Source: JAENVT01 sp031370745
Lineage (GTDB): Bacteria; Actinomycetota; Acidimicrobiia; Acidimicrobiales; Ilumatobacteraceae
DNA length: 16,171 bases
Reading direction: 5' to 3'
NCBI GenBank assembly: GCA_031370745.1
Contig: JANMQX010000070.1
Span: forward strand, 1 to 16,171
Positions 1 to 6,547 of the stretch are shown in pieces. Position numbers and translations under genes: made by a program. Each line of letters begins with the position of its first letter. Position 1 is the stretch's first letter. The notes below the pieces were generated by a model, which saw nothing but the letters and a program-made list of their open reading frames with translations, made no database searches and was not told the origin of the DNA.

Positions 1-278
1 TGAGCAGTTGCGACTCGGCCCGAACCCAGAACCGCGGTGCGGCCGAGATCAACGGCTTCGTGCGCAGCTTTCTCGGGGCCGGCGCGGCGACCGTTGTCGC
101 CAGCCAATGGTCTGCCGATGACAACGCAACGACAGCGCTCATGAACACCTTCTACCACCACCTCGCCAGCGAGCCCCCGGCTCGCGCCCTACGCATCGCC
201 CAACTTTCGCTGGCCGAGGCCTGGGCGCACCCCTACTACTGGGCTTCTTGGACCCTGGCGGGCCGGCACGCCGGGTAA
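1..278 (+). CDS. CHAT-domain protein, C-terminal fragment
   Basis: The frame is open from the left edge (first full codon at base 3) to TAA at 276-278, giving about 91 residues. It begins with SSCDSART, matching the CHAT pattern S-A/S-C-x-T/S, so the Cys in the first residues is the expected catalytic cysteine of this caspase-like fold. Next comes the helix-strand stretch FVRSFLGAGAATVVASQW followed by DDNATTALMNTFYHHL. The end, HPYYWASWTLAGR, is the usual CHAT terminus. CHAT proteins are caspase-related cysteine peptidases, often fused to TPR repeats or found in defence and cell-death modules. The N-terminal part, including the catalytic His, lies outside the window, so partner domains cannot be judged. 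Confidence in the domain is high; the cellular role is unknown. Confidence 0.85.
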   Translation, partial: SSCDSARTQNRGAAEINGFVRSFLGAGAATVVASQWSADDNATTALMNTFYHHLASEPPARALRIAQLSLAEAWAHPYYWASWTLAGRHAG

Positions 279-422
279 CTGGTGGTCTCCGCCGGCAGCC
301 CCGACGGCTCTTGCCAGATATGGCTCGATCGAGTCGCGGCTATCGTCCGGGACACACCAACCAGAGCCAACTCGCAACGAACGACCGGCCGAAAAACACA
401 CAGTGGCTAGCGTGAGGACGTG

Positions 423-1682
423 ATGTCACACCTCCCAGAATCTGGCTGCGAGATCGACGTGGTGCTGGCCGAGTTGCAAGCCAAACGCCACGCAGATGTC
501 GACTGGTCTGCCGGTCGCTCGTTTGGCATGGTGTACGACGGTGGGCCATCGGTGCACGACGTCGCGGAGCGCACCGCCGTCGCGTTCCTTCATGAGAACG
601 CTCTGAACACGAAGGCGTTTCCGTCGCTGGGTTCGATCCAGTCGGAGGTGGTGCGCTGGACGGCGGGGCTGCTCCACGGCCCTGCCGGTGCGTCCGGGTT
701 CCTCACAAGTGGTGGTACGGAGTCGATTCTCTGCGCCGTCCTCGCGGCACGCGAGCGTGGCCGCATCGAACGCGGGATCACCGCTCCGGAGATGGTGATC
801 GCCGAGAGTGCGCATGCGGCGTTCCACAAGGCTGCGCACCTGTTCGGTGTGACCGTTCGCAAGACAGCCGTGCTCGCCGATTGGACCGCTGATGTCGATG
901 CAATGGCGGCAGCAGCCAACGACAGCACGGTGCTCATCGTCGGCTCGGCTCCGCAGTATCCGCAGGGCGTGGTCGACCCGATCCCAGCTATCGCGGCACT
1001 CGCCCAAGAGGTGGCGGCCAACTGTCATGTCGACGCGTGCATGGGCGGATTCGTGCTGCCGTTCGCCGAACTCCTCGGCCGGCGCGTGCCGCCCTGGGAT
1101 TTTCGAGTCGACGGCGTCACCTCCATCTCGGCCGATGTGCACAAGCTCGGTTACGCACCAAAAGGAGTGTCCGTCATTCTGTACGCATCCTCCGCGTTGA
1201 GGGCGTACCAGACGTTCGTCTTCGACGATTGGCTCGGCGGGTTCTACGCGTCGCCGAACATCCAAGGCACCCGTCCCGGTGCGCCAATGGCCATGGCTTG
1301 GGCAGTGATGCGACATCTCGGCGTCGACGGATACAAGACGTTGACGGCAACAGCCCTCGATGCTGCAGACCGCCTCCGCCGAGCGATCACAGAGATCGAC
1401 GGAATCCGAGTGCTCGGCGACGGCACCTTCCACCTCGTTGCCATGGCCGGTGACCCCATGGCCCCAGGCGCCCCGATCGACGTGTTCGCGTTGGGTGACG
1501 CGCTGCAGGCACGCGGTTGGTTCCACGACCGCCAATCCCCGCCCGATTCGCTGCACTCCACCGTCTCGAACGGCAACGCAGTCGTCCTCGAGGAGTACAT
1601 CACAGCCCTCGTTGCGTCCGTCGTTGACGTGCGCGGCACCGCAGCCGCCGACCGCTCCACCAACTACGCGACACTCGAATGA
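423..1682 (+). CDS. PLP-dependent lyase, sphingosine-1-phosphate lyase-like
   Basis: The product has 419 residues and belongs to the PLP-dependent group II decarboxylase fold, subgroup sphingosine-1-phosphate lyase. Visible signatures are GFLTSGGTESI near residue 93 (phosphate-binding loop), HVDACMGGF near 203 (the Asp that pairs with the PLP ring) and SADVHKLGYAPKGVSV, whose Lys (codon 1143-1145) is the Schiff-base lysine. By family it would cleave a phosphorylated long-chain base or a similar amino-alcohol phosphate into an aldehyde and an amine; the true substrate is not known here. A GTG at 420 directly precedes ATG 423. A GAGG at about 414-417 is better spaced for 423, so ATG is preferred. 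It stands alone, with 141 bp of non-coding DNA before it. A decarboxylase acting on an amino acid is an alternative. Confidence 0.88.
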   Translation: MSHLPESGCEIDVVLAELQAKRHADVDWSAGRSFGMVYDGGPSVHDVAERTAVAFLHENALNTKAFPSLGSIQSEVVRWTAGLLHGPAGASGFLTSGGTESILCAVLAARERGRIERGITAPEMVIAESAHAAFHKAAHLFGVTVRKTAVLADWTADVDAMAAAANDSTVLIVGSAPQYPQGVVDPIPAIAALAQEVAANCHVDACMGGFVLPFAELLGRRVPPWDFRVDGVTSISADVHKLGYAPKGVSVILYASSALRAYQTFVFDDWLGGFYASPNIQGTRPGAPMAMAWAVMRHLGVDGYKTLTATALDAADRLRRAITEIDGIRVLGDGTFHLVAMAGDPMAPGAPIDVFALGDALQARGWFHDRQSPPDSLHSTVSNGNAVVLEEYITALVASVVDVRGTAAADRSTNYATLE

Positions 1683-1757
1683 CGACGCTGGAAGCCGCCG
1701 AACACTTCGCCGCCGGCGAGTTGTCGAACGCCGCACCTCGCTGATTCCACAATTCGC

Positions 1758-1789
1758 TTGACCTTCGAGCTGACATGAAGGTTTACACT
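1758..1789 (+). promoter_or_regulatory. MerR-type promoter and operator
   Basis: A -35 box TTGACC (1758-1763) and a -10 box TACACT (1784-1789) are separated by a 20-bp spacer, longer than the usual 17 bp, as is characteristic of MerR-activated promoters. Inside the spacer is a perfect dyad, ACCTTC (1761-1766) and GAAGGT (1777-1782), separated by 10 bp. It sits directly before the MerR gene, so autoregulation of the whole three-gene cassette is the natural reading. The spacing and dyad are seen directly; regulation is inferred from the family. Confidence 0.8.
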
Positions 1790-1795
1790 GCGTCG

Positions 1796-2569
1796 GTGGG
1801 TACCACCTACCAGATCAAAGACGTGGCCGACCGCAGCGGGTTCAGTGCCGCGACATTGCGCTACTACGAGGAGATCGGACTGTTGCCCGAGGCGAGCCGC
1901 ACTCCGGCCGGTTACCGACTGTACGACGCCCACATCCTCGAGCGCCTCGCGTTCATCTCCCGGGCGAAACAGCTCGGCTGCACCCTGGACGAGATCGCCG
2001 ATCTGACCGTCGCCTGGGACGGCGGTCGCTGCGGACCGGTCCAGGATCGTCTCCGCACCGTCGTGGCCGACAAGCTGCTCACCGCCCAGCAACAGATCGT
2101 CGAGTTGATGACCTTGACGTCCGACCTGCAACGGGCCGCAGCGACGCTCGAAGCGCACCGCCCCGACGGTCCATGCGACAACAACTGCGGGTGCGTCACC
2201 GACAGTACCGACACCACAGAGACCGCCGCACCGCAGCCCCTCGCGCTCGGCAGAAAGTCCGACCGTTCGGAAGTCGATGCGCCGATCGCCTGCACGCTCG
2301 AGTCGAAGTCGATGCGCGACCGACTCGACGAATGGCGACGCCTTCTCGAACACGTCGAGCGCCGAGAACCGATCGACAACGGCTTGCGAGCAACATTCGG
2401 GCCGGCAACACCGCTCGACGAGCTGATGCGACTCGCCGCCGCCGAACAGGTCTGCTGCCAGTTCCTCACCTTCGCGATCACTATCGACAGCCGCGGCGTC
2501 GCCCTCGAAGTCTGCGCACCCCAGGACGCACGCCCCGTGCTCCATTCACTGTTCGGCAACCCCATATGA
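1796..2569 (+). CDS. MerR-family heavy-metal-responsive regulator with C-terminal Cys-containing extension
   Basis: The N-terminal winged HTH (YQIKDVADRSGFSAATLRYYEEIGLLP) and GYRLYD are textbook MerR. A dimerisation helix follows. From the GTG start, Cys79 in GGRCGPVQ matches the conserved metal-ligand Cys of MerR/ZntR/PbrR, and a CDNNCGC cluster lies at 127-133, so a divalent soft metal (Hg, Pb, Cd or Zn) is the likely effector. A C-terminal module of about 90 residues contains RLAAAEQVCCQFLTF with a vicinal Cys pair, probably a further metal site. ATG 1775 is in frame, but it lies inside the operator/promoter. The -10 box ends at 1789, so transcription should begin near 1796, which makes GTG 1796 a probable leaderless start. 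The stop codon overlaps the next gene's ATG (ATGA at 2566-2569). Confidence 0.9.
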   Translation: MGTTYQIKDVADRSGFSAATLRYYEEIGLLPEASRTPAGYRLYDAHILERLAFISRAKQLGCTLDEIADLTVAWDGGRCGPVQDRLRTVVADKLLTAQQQIVELMTLTSDLQRAAATLEAHRPDGPCDNNCGCVTDSTDTTETAAPQPLALGRKSDRSEVDAPIACTLESKSMRDRLDEWRRLLEHVERREPIDNGLRATFGPATPLDELMRLAAAEQVCCQFLTFAITIDSRGVALEVCAPQDARPVLHSLFGNPI

Positions 2570-2832
2570 GGACCAAGAAGGAGAACGTGGCCGTCGTCGG
2601 TGTCGGGGCCGCCGCATGCGCGGCATGCTGTGCCGGACCGATCCTTGGATTCCTCGCCGCGATTGGTCTCACCACCGCGGCAGGGTTCGCACTGTTCGGC
2701 ACCGCTGCGCTCGCAATCGCCACACTCGCTACCGTCATCGTGCTGCGCCGACGACATCGACGAGCCGGCGCGTGCGTCACCACGCCCGGCCCGGTGGCCG
2801 TTGAAATGCGCAACGTGCGGACACACCGATGA
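2566..2832 (+). CDS. MerT/MerF-like small membrane metal-transport protein
   Basis: The product has 88 residues and two predicted membrane helices (about 8-31 and 38-60). The first helix carries ACAACCAGP; a vicinal Cys pair followed by Gly-Pro in helix 1 is the signature of MerT/MerF-type mercuric ion carriers. A further Cys follows the basic stretch after helix 2. The start ATG overlaps the MerR stop (ATGA), and its own stop overlaps the next ATG (ATGA at 2829-2832), so all three genes are translationally coupled and controlled by the MerR promoter at 1758-1789. By analogy it moves or binds a thiophilic metal ion in the cytoplasmic membrane. No merA or merP is visible in the window, so the metal is uncertain and full mercury detoxification cannot be claimed. 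Confidence 0.7.
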   Translation: MRTKKENVAVVGVGAAACAACCAGPILGFLAAIGLTTAAGFALFGTAALAIATLATVIVLRRRHRRAGACVTTPGPVAVEMRNVRTHR

Positions 2833-3398
2833 CCATTCGCCAGCTCTCCCAACCGAGCTGGCTGCTCACTTCCCTGCTCATCGCCGGTGGTGCCCTGTTC
2901 GCCATCGGCATCGCAGCAGAACGCAACGCCAGCGCCCATCACACCGAGACCGGCACCGAGGCCGCGAACCCCACAGAAACCACAACCGAGCAGACCGCAC
3001 CCGCCGGAGAAGTGGTCGGCGACGAAGCCACCCACACCGACAACACCACCGGTGAGGGGGCAACCCGCACCGTAGTACCCGGTGGCGAAACGACCGCGCA
3101 CTCAGAAACGTCGGGAGAGACCGTCCTCGGTATCAAACTCGAATCCAACGCCCTCGTCGCGGTCGCCGTTGCCGTGTCATTCGCACTTGCCGCGCTCAAC
3201 TGGCTCCGCAACCGACGCAACCTGCTGTTCGCCACCATGGCCTTCGTCCTCGTGTTCGTAGTGTTCGACATCGCCGAAGTCGGCCACCAGCTCAAAGAAT
3301 CGCGAGCCGGACTCGCGGTCCTCGCCGCAGCCATCGCCCTCGTTCACCTCGCCACCGCACTCGTGTCCGAACAGCGCGCCACGGCCGCACCGGCATAG
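2829..3398 (+). CDS. Four-helix membrane protein of the metal cassette, unknown function
   Basis: The product has 189 residues. One hydrophobic helix lies at about 11-29. A Thr/Glu/His-rich, low-complexity extracytoplasmic linker follows (about 31-98, with several His). Three further helices lie at about 106-124, 131-149 and 161-179, with FDIAEVGHQLKESRAGLAVL between the last two. I recognise this as a recurrent actinobacterial membrane protein without a known function. Its start is coupled by ATGA to the MerT/MerF-like gene, so it belongs to the same metal-responsive unit. The acidic and His-rich linker could bind metal outside the membrane; that is inference. The stop is TAG at 3396-3398. 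Confidence 0.75.
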   Translation: MTIRQLSQPSWLLTSLLIAGGALFAIGIAAERNASAHHTETGTEAANPTETTTEQTAPAGEVVGDEATHTDNTTGEGATRTVVPGGETTAHSETSGETVLGIKLESNALVAVAVAVSFALAALNWLRNRRNLLFATMAFVLVFVVFDIAEVGHQLKESRAGLAVLAAAIALVHLATALVSEQRATAAPA

Positions 3399-3420
3399 CT
3401 CCTCCACGTAAGCCGGAGCT
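3397..3420 (+). terminator. Possible weak terminator stem-loop after the metal cassette
   Basis: AGCTCC (3397-3402) and GGAGCT (3415-3420) form a perfect 6-bp stem with a 12-nt loop, overlapping the stop codon of the preceding gene. No T-run follows, so an intrinsic terminator is only a possibility. Confidence 0.25.
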
Positions 3421-3509
3421 CGTCGTGCGGCGAGCGTTGGCCTCTGCAGGGCCAGAACCGACTCGCGCCCGGACGATGGTACGTTCGCAACCGTGCATGG
3501 AGCAGACCG

Positions 3510-4193
3510 ATGAGCATCGACCCGACCCCGACCGGCCCCCGATCGCTGGACGGCGATCTGATCACACACCGAGCAAGGTCGTGCCGCCGGATCGCTGTGG
3601 TCGCCGCCGGCGCAATCCTCGTCGCAGCATGCAGTAGCGAGGCGTCGTCGGGCTCCTCGGACGAGACATCGTCATCGCCGGTCGCGACAGCAATCGCCAG
3701 CTCAACGGCGGCCACAGTCGCAGCGAACCTCACCAGCTTCACTTCCGAGACCTACCGATACACCCTGACGCTGCCGGCGGGCTGGACCTCGGTGCAGGCG
3801 TCGAAGACATGGGACGGCAAGACCGGTCTCAAGTCTGATTCGCCCGAGGTCGATCAGTTTCTTGCGCCTTCCGCCGTGACCTCGACGGGGGTCGCTGCGC
3901 CGTCCGATCAAACACTCGCGGCGTCTACCGAGGCCGTGATTGCCGCGACCGCCAAATACCACGGCGATACGTGTCCGCCGACGCCGGAGGCGCAGGATCC
4001 GATCACCATCGGCGGCGATCCCGGGATGCTGGTCGCCTGGAACTGCGGCATCCTCATCAACATCGCCGTGACCGTCCACAACGGTGTCGGTTACCAGTTC
4101 TTGTGGCGCGACCCGGCCGTGAAGGCAGCCACTTCCCCGACTGATCGAGCGGCATTCCTTGCCGTGCTCGAGTCGGTCCAGTTTCCCGTCTGA
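3510..4193 (+). CDS. Lipoprotein with PsbP/DcrB-like domain
   Basis: The product has 227 residues. The basic n-region is unusually long (RARSCRR at 21-27). A hydrophobic stretch and the lipobox LVAAC follow, with the lipidated Cys at residue 41. A Ser/Thr/Ala linker (42-75) leads to a globular domain opening with YRYTLTLPAGW and closing with FLAVLESVQFPV, the pattern of the PsbP/DcrB/Mog1-like fold. Two cysteines (in DTCPP and WNCGI) could form a disulphide. No ATG or GTG nearer the lipobox is usable, so 3510 is kept; GGAG at 3497-3500 is a weak ribosome-binding site. Expected location is the outer face of the membrane. Function is unknown. The same YTLP-GW opening occurs in the second half of the ectodomains encoded at 6547-7809 and 7865-9073. 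Confidence 0.75.
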   Translation: MSIDPTPTGPRSLDGDLITHRARSCRRIAVVAAGAILVAACSSEASSGSSDETSSSPVATAIASSTAATVAANLTSFTSETYRYTLTLPAGWTSVQASKTWDGKTGLKSDSPEVDQFLAPSAVTSTGVAAPSDQTLAASTEAVIAATAKYHGDTCPPTPEAQDPITIGGDPGMLVAWNCGILINIAVTVHNGVGYQFLWRDPAVKAATSPTDRAAFLAVLESVQFPV

Positions 4194-4265
4194 CTATCAT
4201 GCGAAGGAGCTGTTCGGACGCCTCGACGACGGCCGCAGACCGAATTCTGGCGTCCCCGACGGTTG

Positions 4266-4290
4266 CGCCCCCGGGTGGATTCGAACCTAC
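4266..4290 (-). pseudogene. tRNA 3'-end fragment (tRNA-Arg-like T-arm and acceptor strand)
   Basis: On the minus strand, GTAGG TTCGAAT CCACC is followed by CGGGGGC and a G. This is the order T-stem, T-loop, T-stem, 3' acceptor strand, discriminator, and the acceptor strand is one used by actinobacterial tRNA-Arg. Two of the five T-stem pairs are mismatched, no CCA is encoded, and no matching GCCCCCG 5' strand or D-arm is found upstream, so only the 3' end is present. Such 3' pieces are what integration into a tRNA gene leaves behind, but chance similarity is possible. Confidence 0.4.
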
Positions 4291-5677
4291 GACACACCGG
4301 GGTCTCCGCGCCTCGTGAAGGGTTCGAGGGCGGCTGCGATTGCGAGCAGACGCATGTCGTCCCATCGCCGGCTGATGACCTGAATGCCCACGGGCAGTCC
4401 ATCGGCGGTCCGACCGATCGGGAGCACGATGGAGGGCTGGCCGGTGAGGTTGTAGGGCACGCAGAAGTTCATGAAGCTCCAGTAGTCGACCTCTCGATCG
4501 TCTATCGGTATTGGCTCACCCCGGGTGGATTGGTGTCGGAAGGCTGGGCCCGGAGCGACGGGAGCGATGAGAGCGTCCCAGCCGTCGAGGAACGCCTCGG
4601 ACTGGGTGATCGCTGCGTCTCTGCTCGACAGTGCGACAGCAAGGTCATGGGCCGAGTCGCTCTCGTCGGCGTTCTCGGGTTCGGTGGCCGACATCGCCAT
4701 GAGCGTGAACAGTCCCAGCCACGTTGGATGATATCATCGATGTCGCTCCCCCAGGGGTCGGCCTCATCGAGGTGCGCTCCCGCTGCCGACAACGATGTGA
4801 GGAACTGTTCGAGCAGGAGCGCGGTGGCCATATCGGTGACCTCGGCGCCGAAGTTCGAGCACCATCGCAGGCGGATCCCCTCGACCGTCGGTGGCGGCAC
4901 CGGGTCGAGGCTGATTGGGGGGACCTCCCAATCTCGCGAGTGCGGTCCGGCGAGGATGCGCGTCAACAGTTCGAGGTCGCGCACCGAGCGAGCCAGCGGC
5001 CCGATCGAGACGCATTGGCGGAACACTCGCGGAGATCCCGGCAGCTCGGGGATGTGCCCGGCCCAGGGGATCAAGCGATCGGTCGGTTTGAACCCGAGGA
5101 TCCCGCAGAAGTGCGCTGGGACGCGGATCGATCCGGCAGCGTCGGACCCGACCTCGAAGGGGGTGAGTCGGGCGGCCACACCAGCGGCCCCTCCTCCCGT
5201 GCTGCCGCCGGGGGTGCGTCGGAGGTCCCACGGATTGGAGGCTCTTCCGTTGAGATCGCTGTAGCAATCAAGGGCGCCCGCCAGCTCGGGCATGTTGCTC
5301 TTGCCCATGAGGATTGCGCCCGCTGATTTGAGGCGAGCGACGACGACCGCGTCGTGGGCGGGAACGTGATGTTCGAGCGGCCGATGGCTCGAAGTGGTCC
5401 TCACGCCGGCGGTCTCGAACGCATCCTTGATGGTGAACGGGACGCCATGCAGTGGACCGACGGCGTCGCCACGCTCCAATGCGCGGTCGGCCTCGGCTGC
5501 GAGAGCGAGCGCGTCATCGTCGTGCAAGGTGACGACGGCGTTGAGAGTCGGGTTGTAGCGGTCGATGCGCGACAGATGAGCGCTGACGACGGCCACCGCG
5601 CTGAACTGGCGGGAGCGGATCGCCTGGGCAATGCCTACCGCGTCCAGCATGGTCGGGTCGTTCACGTCATCTGCCAT
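4287..5677 (-). pseudogene. Amidase signature enzyme, broken by a one-base frameshift
   Basis: This is an amidase-signature (AS) hydrolase that would cleave an amide to acid and amine. With the first Met at 5677, the Ser-cisSer-Lys triad is intact: Lys84 in PFTIKDAF, cis-Ser159 in GGSTGGG and nucleophile Ser183 in DAAGSIR, followed by VPAHFCGILGFKP. The frame is good down to about 4717 (DDIIQRGWD). There it must shift by one base to continue as LFTLMAMSATEPEN and on to the proper C-terminal region YNLTGQPSIVLPIGRTADGLPVGIQVI. Restoring one base (for example in the GGG run at 4714-4716) gives about 463 residues, normal for the family. Reading without the shift gives unrelated sequence ending at 4502. 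It is either a genuine lesion or a consensus error. The last codons lie inside the tRNA-like fragment. Confidence 0.85.
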
Positions 5678-5986
5678 CAGTGAGTCTCGCACGGACCCGC
5701 CGACTAGAACTGCAGCGAACACCGCCGCGCCGCGCCCGCGAGCGGGCGCGAGGTGGGCTCGCTATGGGACGACGCCATCGCGATGGTGATTACGTCGCCG
5801 CTGCGAGCGCAAGGTTTCCGATCGTCGTCAATTGCATCGTCGCCGGGGCGATCGAGGCGGATCGCCATTTCGCGTCGCGCCCCGCGAGGCGGAGAACTAC
5901 CCGAGCTTCCGCCCCCAATTGGGTGGCTACGCTCCCCGTGATGGGAGTGGCTGAGCGTTCTGGCGCCCGTCGGCGTCGGCATTTCG
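5678..5986. other. Divergent intergenic region without a recognisable gene
   Basis: This is the gap between the divergent amidase and sigma-factor genes. Short open frames here on both strands give Arg/Ser-rich peptides with no family features. It holds a perfect hairpin (5731-5750) and a palindrome CCCAATTGGG (5914-5923), 64 bp before the sigma-factor start. Promoters for both genes are expected here, but I cannot assign -35/-10 boxes with confidence. Confidence 0.5.
5731..5750. repeat. Perfect GC hairpin upstream of the amidase
   Basis: CGCGCCCGC at 5731-5739 and its exact reverse complement at 5742-5750 are separated by only two bases (GA). The real stem is at most 8 bp with a 4-nt loop. 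No T-run is next to it on either strand. Confidence 0.6.
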
Positions 5987-6547
5987 ATGCTTGTGACGCG
6001 CGGCCACGGCGATGTTCTGGAAGCTGAGTCGAATGACGGCGTCGTGACGGCTCGCCTCGGCGCGCACGACATCGCGGTGGTCGATTTCGAGCGGGCGAAT
6101 GGCCAGGTCCTGTTCGGTTTCGTCCGCCGCCTCGGGGTCACGGACGGCGCCGCTGCAGATGTCGTCCAGGAGTCGCTTCTTCGACTCTTCGATGCGCTGT
6201 GCGCCGGGCAACCAATCAGGGATCTAAAGGCGTGGACGTTTCACGTCGCGTACCGGCTGGCGATGGACGAGCATCGCCGGTTCGCCCGACGCCTGCGGCT
6301 GGACAACATCCACAATCACCACACAGCCAATGGGGATCCGGCCGCCGACCTCGAGCGCCAGCAGGTGTGGTCCGAGGTCGACCGCTTGCCGGAGCGCCAG
6401 CGCGCCGTGCTCTACCTTCGCTTTCGGGCCGACATGGCCTTCGAGAACATCGGAGCGACTCTGGGCATCACCGCCAGCGCAGCACGGAGTCATTGCACGC
6501 AAGCACTTGCCGTGTTGCGTGACCGCCTCGCCACGGAAGTCCTCTGA
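5987..6547 (+). CDS. ECF-type RNA polymerase sigma factor
   Basis: The product has 186 residues, the normal ECF sigma size. Region 2 (about 33-100) includes VVQESLLRLFDAL and LKAWTFHVAYRLAMDEHRR, which bind core polymerase and the -10 element. A short linker follows. Region 4 (about 125-182) starts with VDRLPERQRAVLYLRF and contains the HTH FENIGATLGITASAARSHCTQALAVLRDRL for the -35 element. The first ATG after an in-frame stop (5939-5941) is at 5987; no strong ribosome-binding site distinguishes it. The stop TGA shares its A with the ATG of the following membrane gene (TGATG at 6545-6549). This coupling is typical of a sigma/anti-sigma pair. Target promoters are unknown. Confidence 0.92.
   Translation: MLVTRGHGDVLEAESNDGVVTARLGAHDIAVVDFERANGQVLFGFVRRLGVTDGAAADVVQESLLRLFDALCAGQPIRDLKAWTFHVAYRLAMDEHRRFARRLRLDNIHNHHTANGDPAADLERQQVWSEVDRLPERQRAVLYLRFRADMAFENIGATLGITASAARSHCTQALAVLRDRLATEVL

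Noticed and set aside
426..1736. A 436-codon open frame on the minus strand opposite the PLP lyase
   Set aside because: It is rich in Arg, Cys and His, has no family features, and lies exactly antisense to a well-supported gene; high GC creates such frames.
4700..4730. Programmed ribosomal frameshifting in the amidase
   Set aside because: No slippery heptamer and no precedent in the amidase family; a lost base explains it more simply.
4159..5264. Plus-strand frames over the amidase that include GWIRTYDT and RVDSNLRH
   Set aside because: These peptides are the well-known false translations of tRNA T-arm sequence; they support the tRNA fragment, not a protein.
5704..6141. A 145-codon minus-strand frame overlapping the sigma-factor start
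   Set aside because: Arg/Ser/Pro-rich without domains; partly antisense to the sigma gene.
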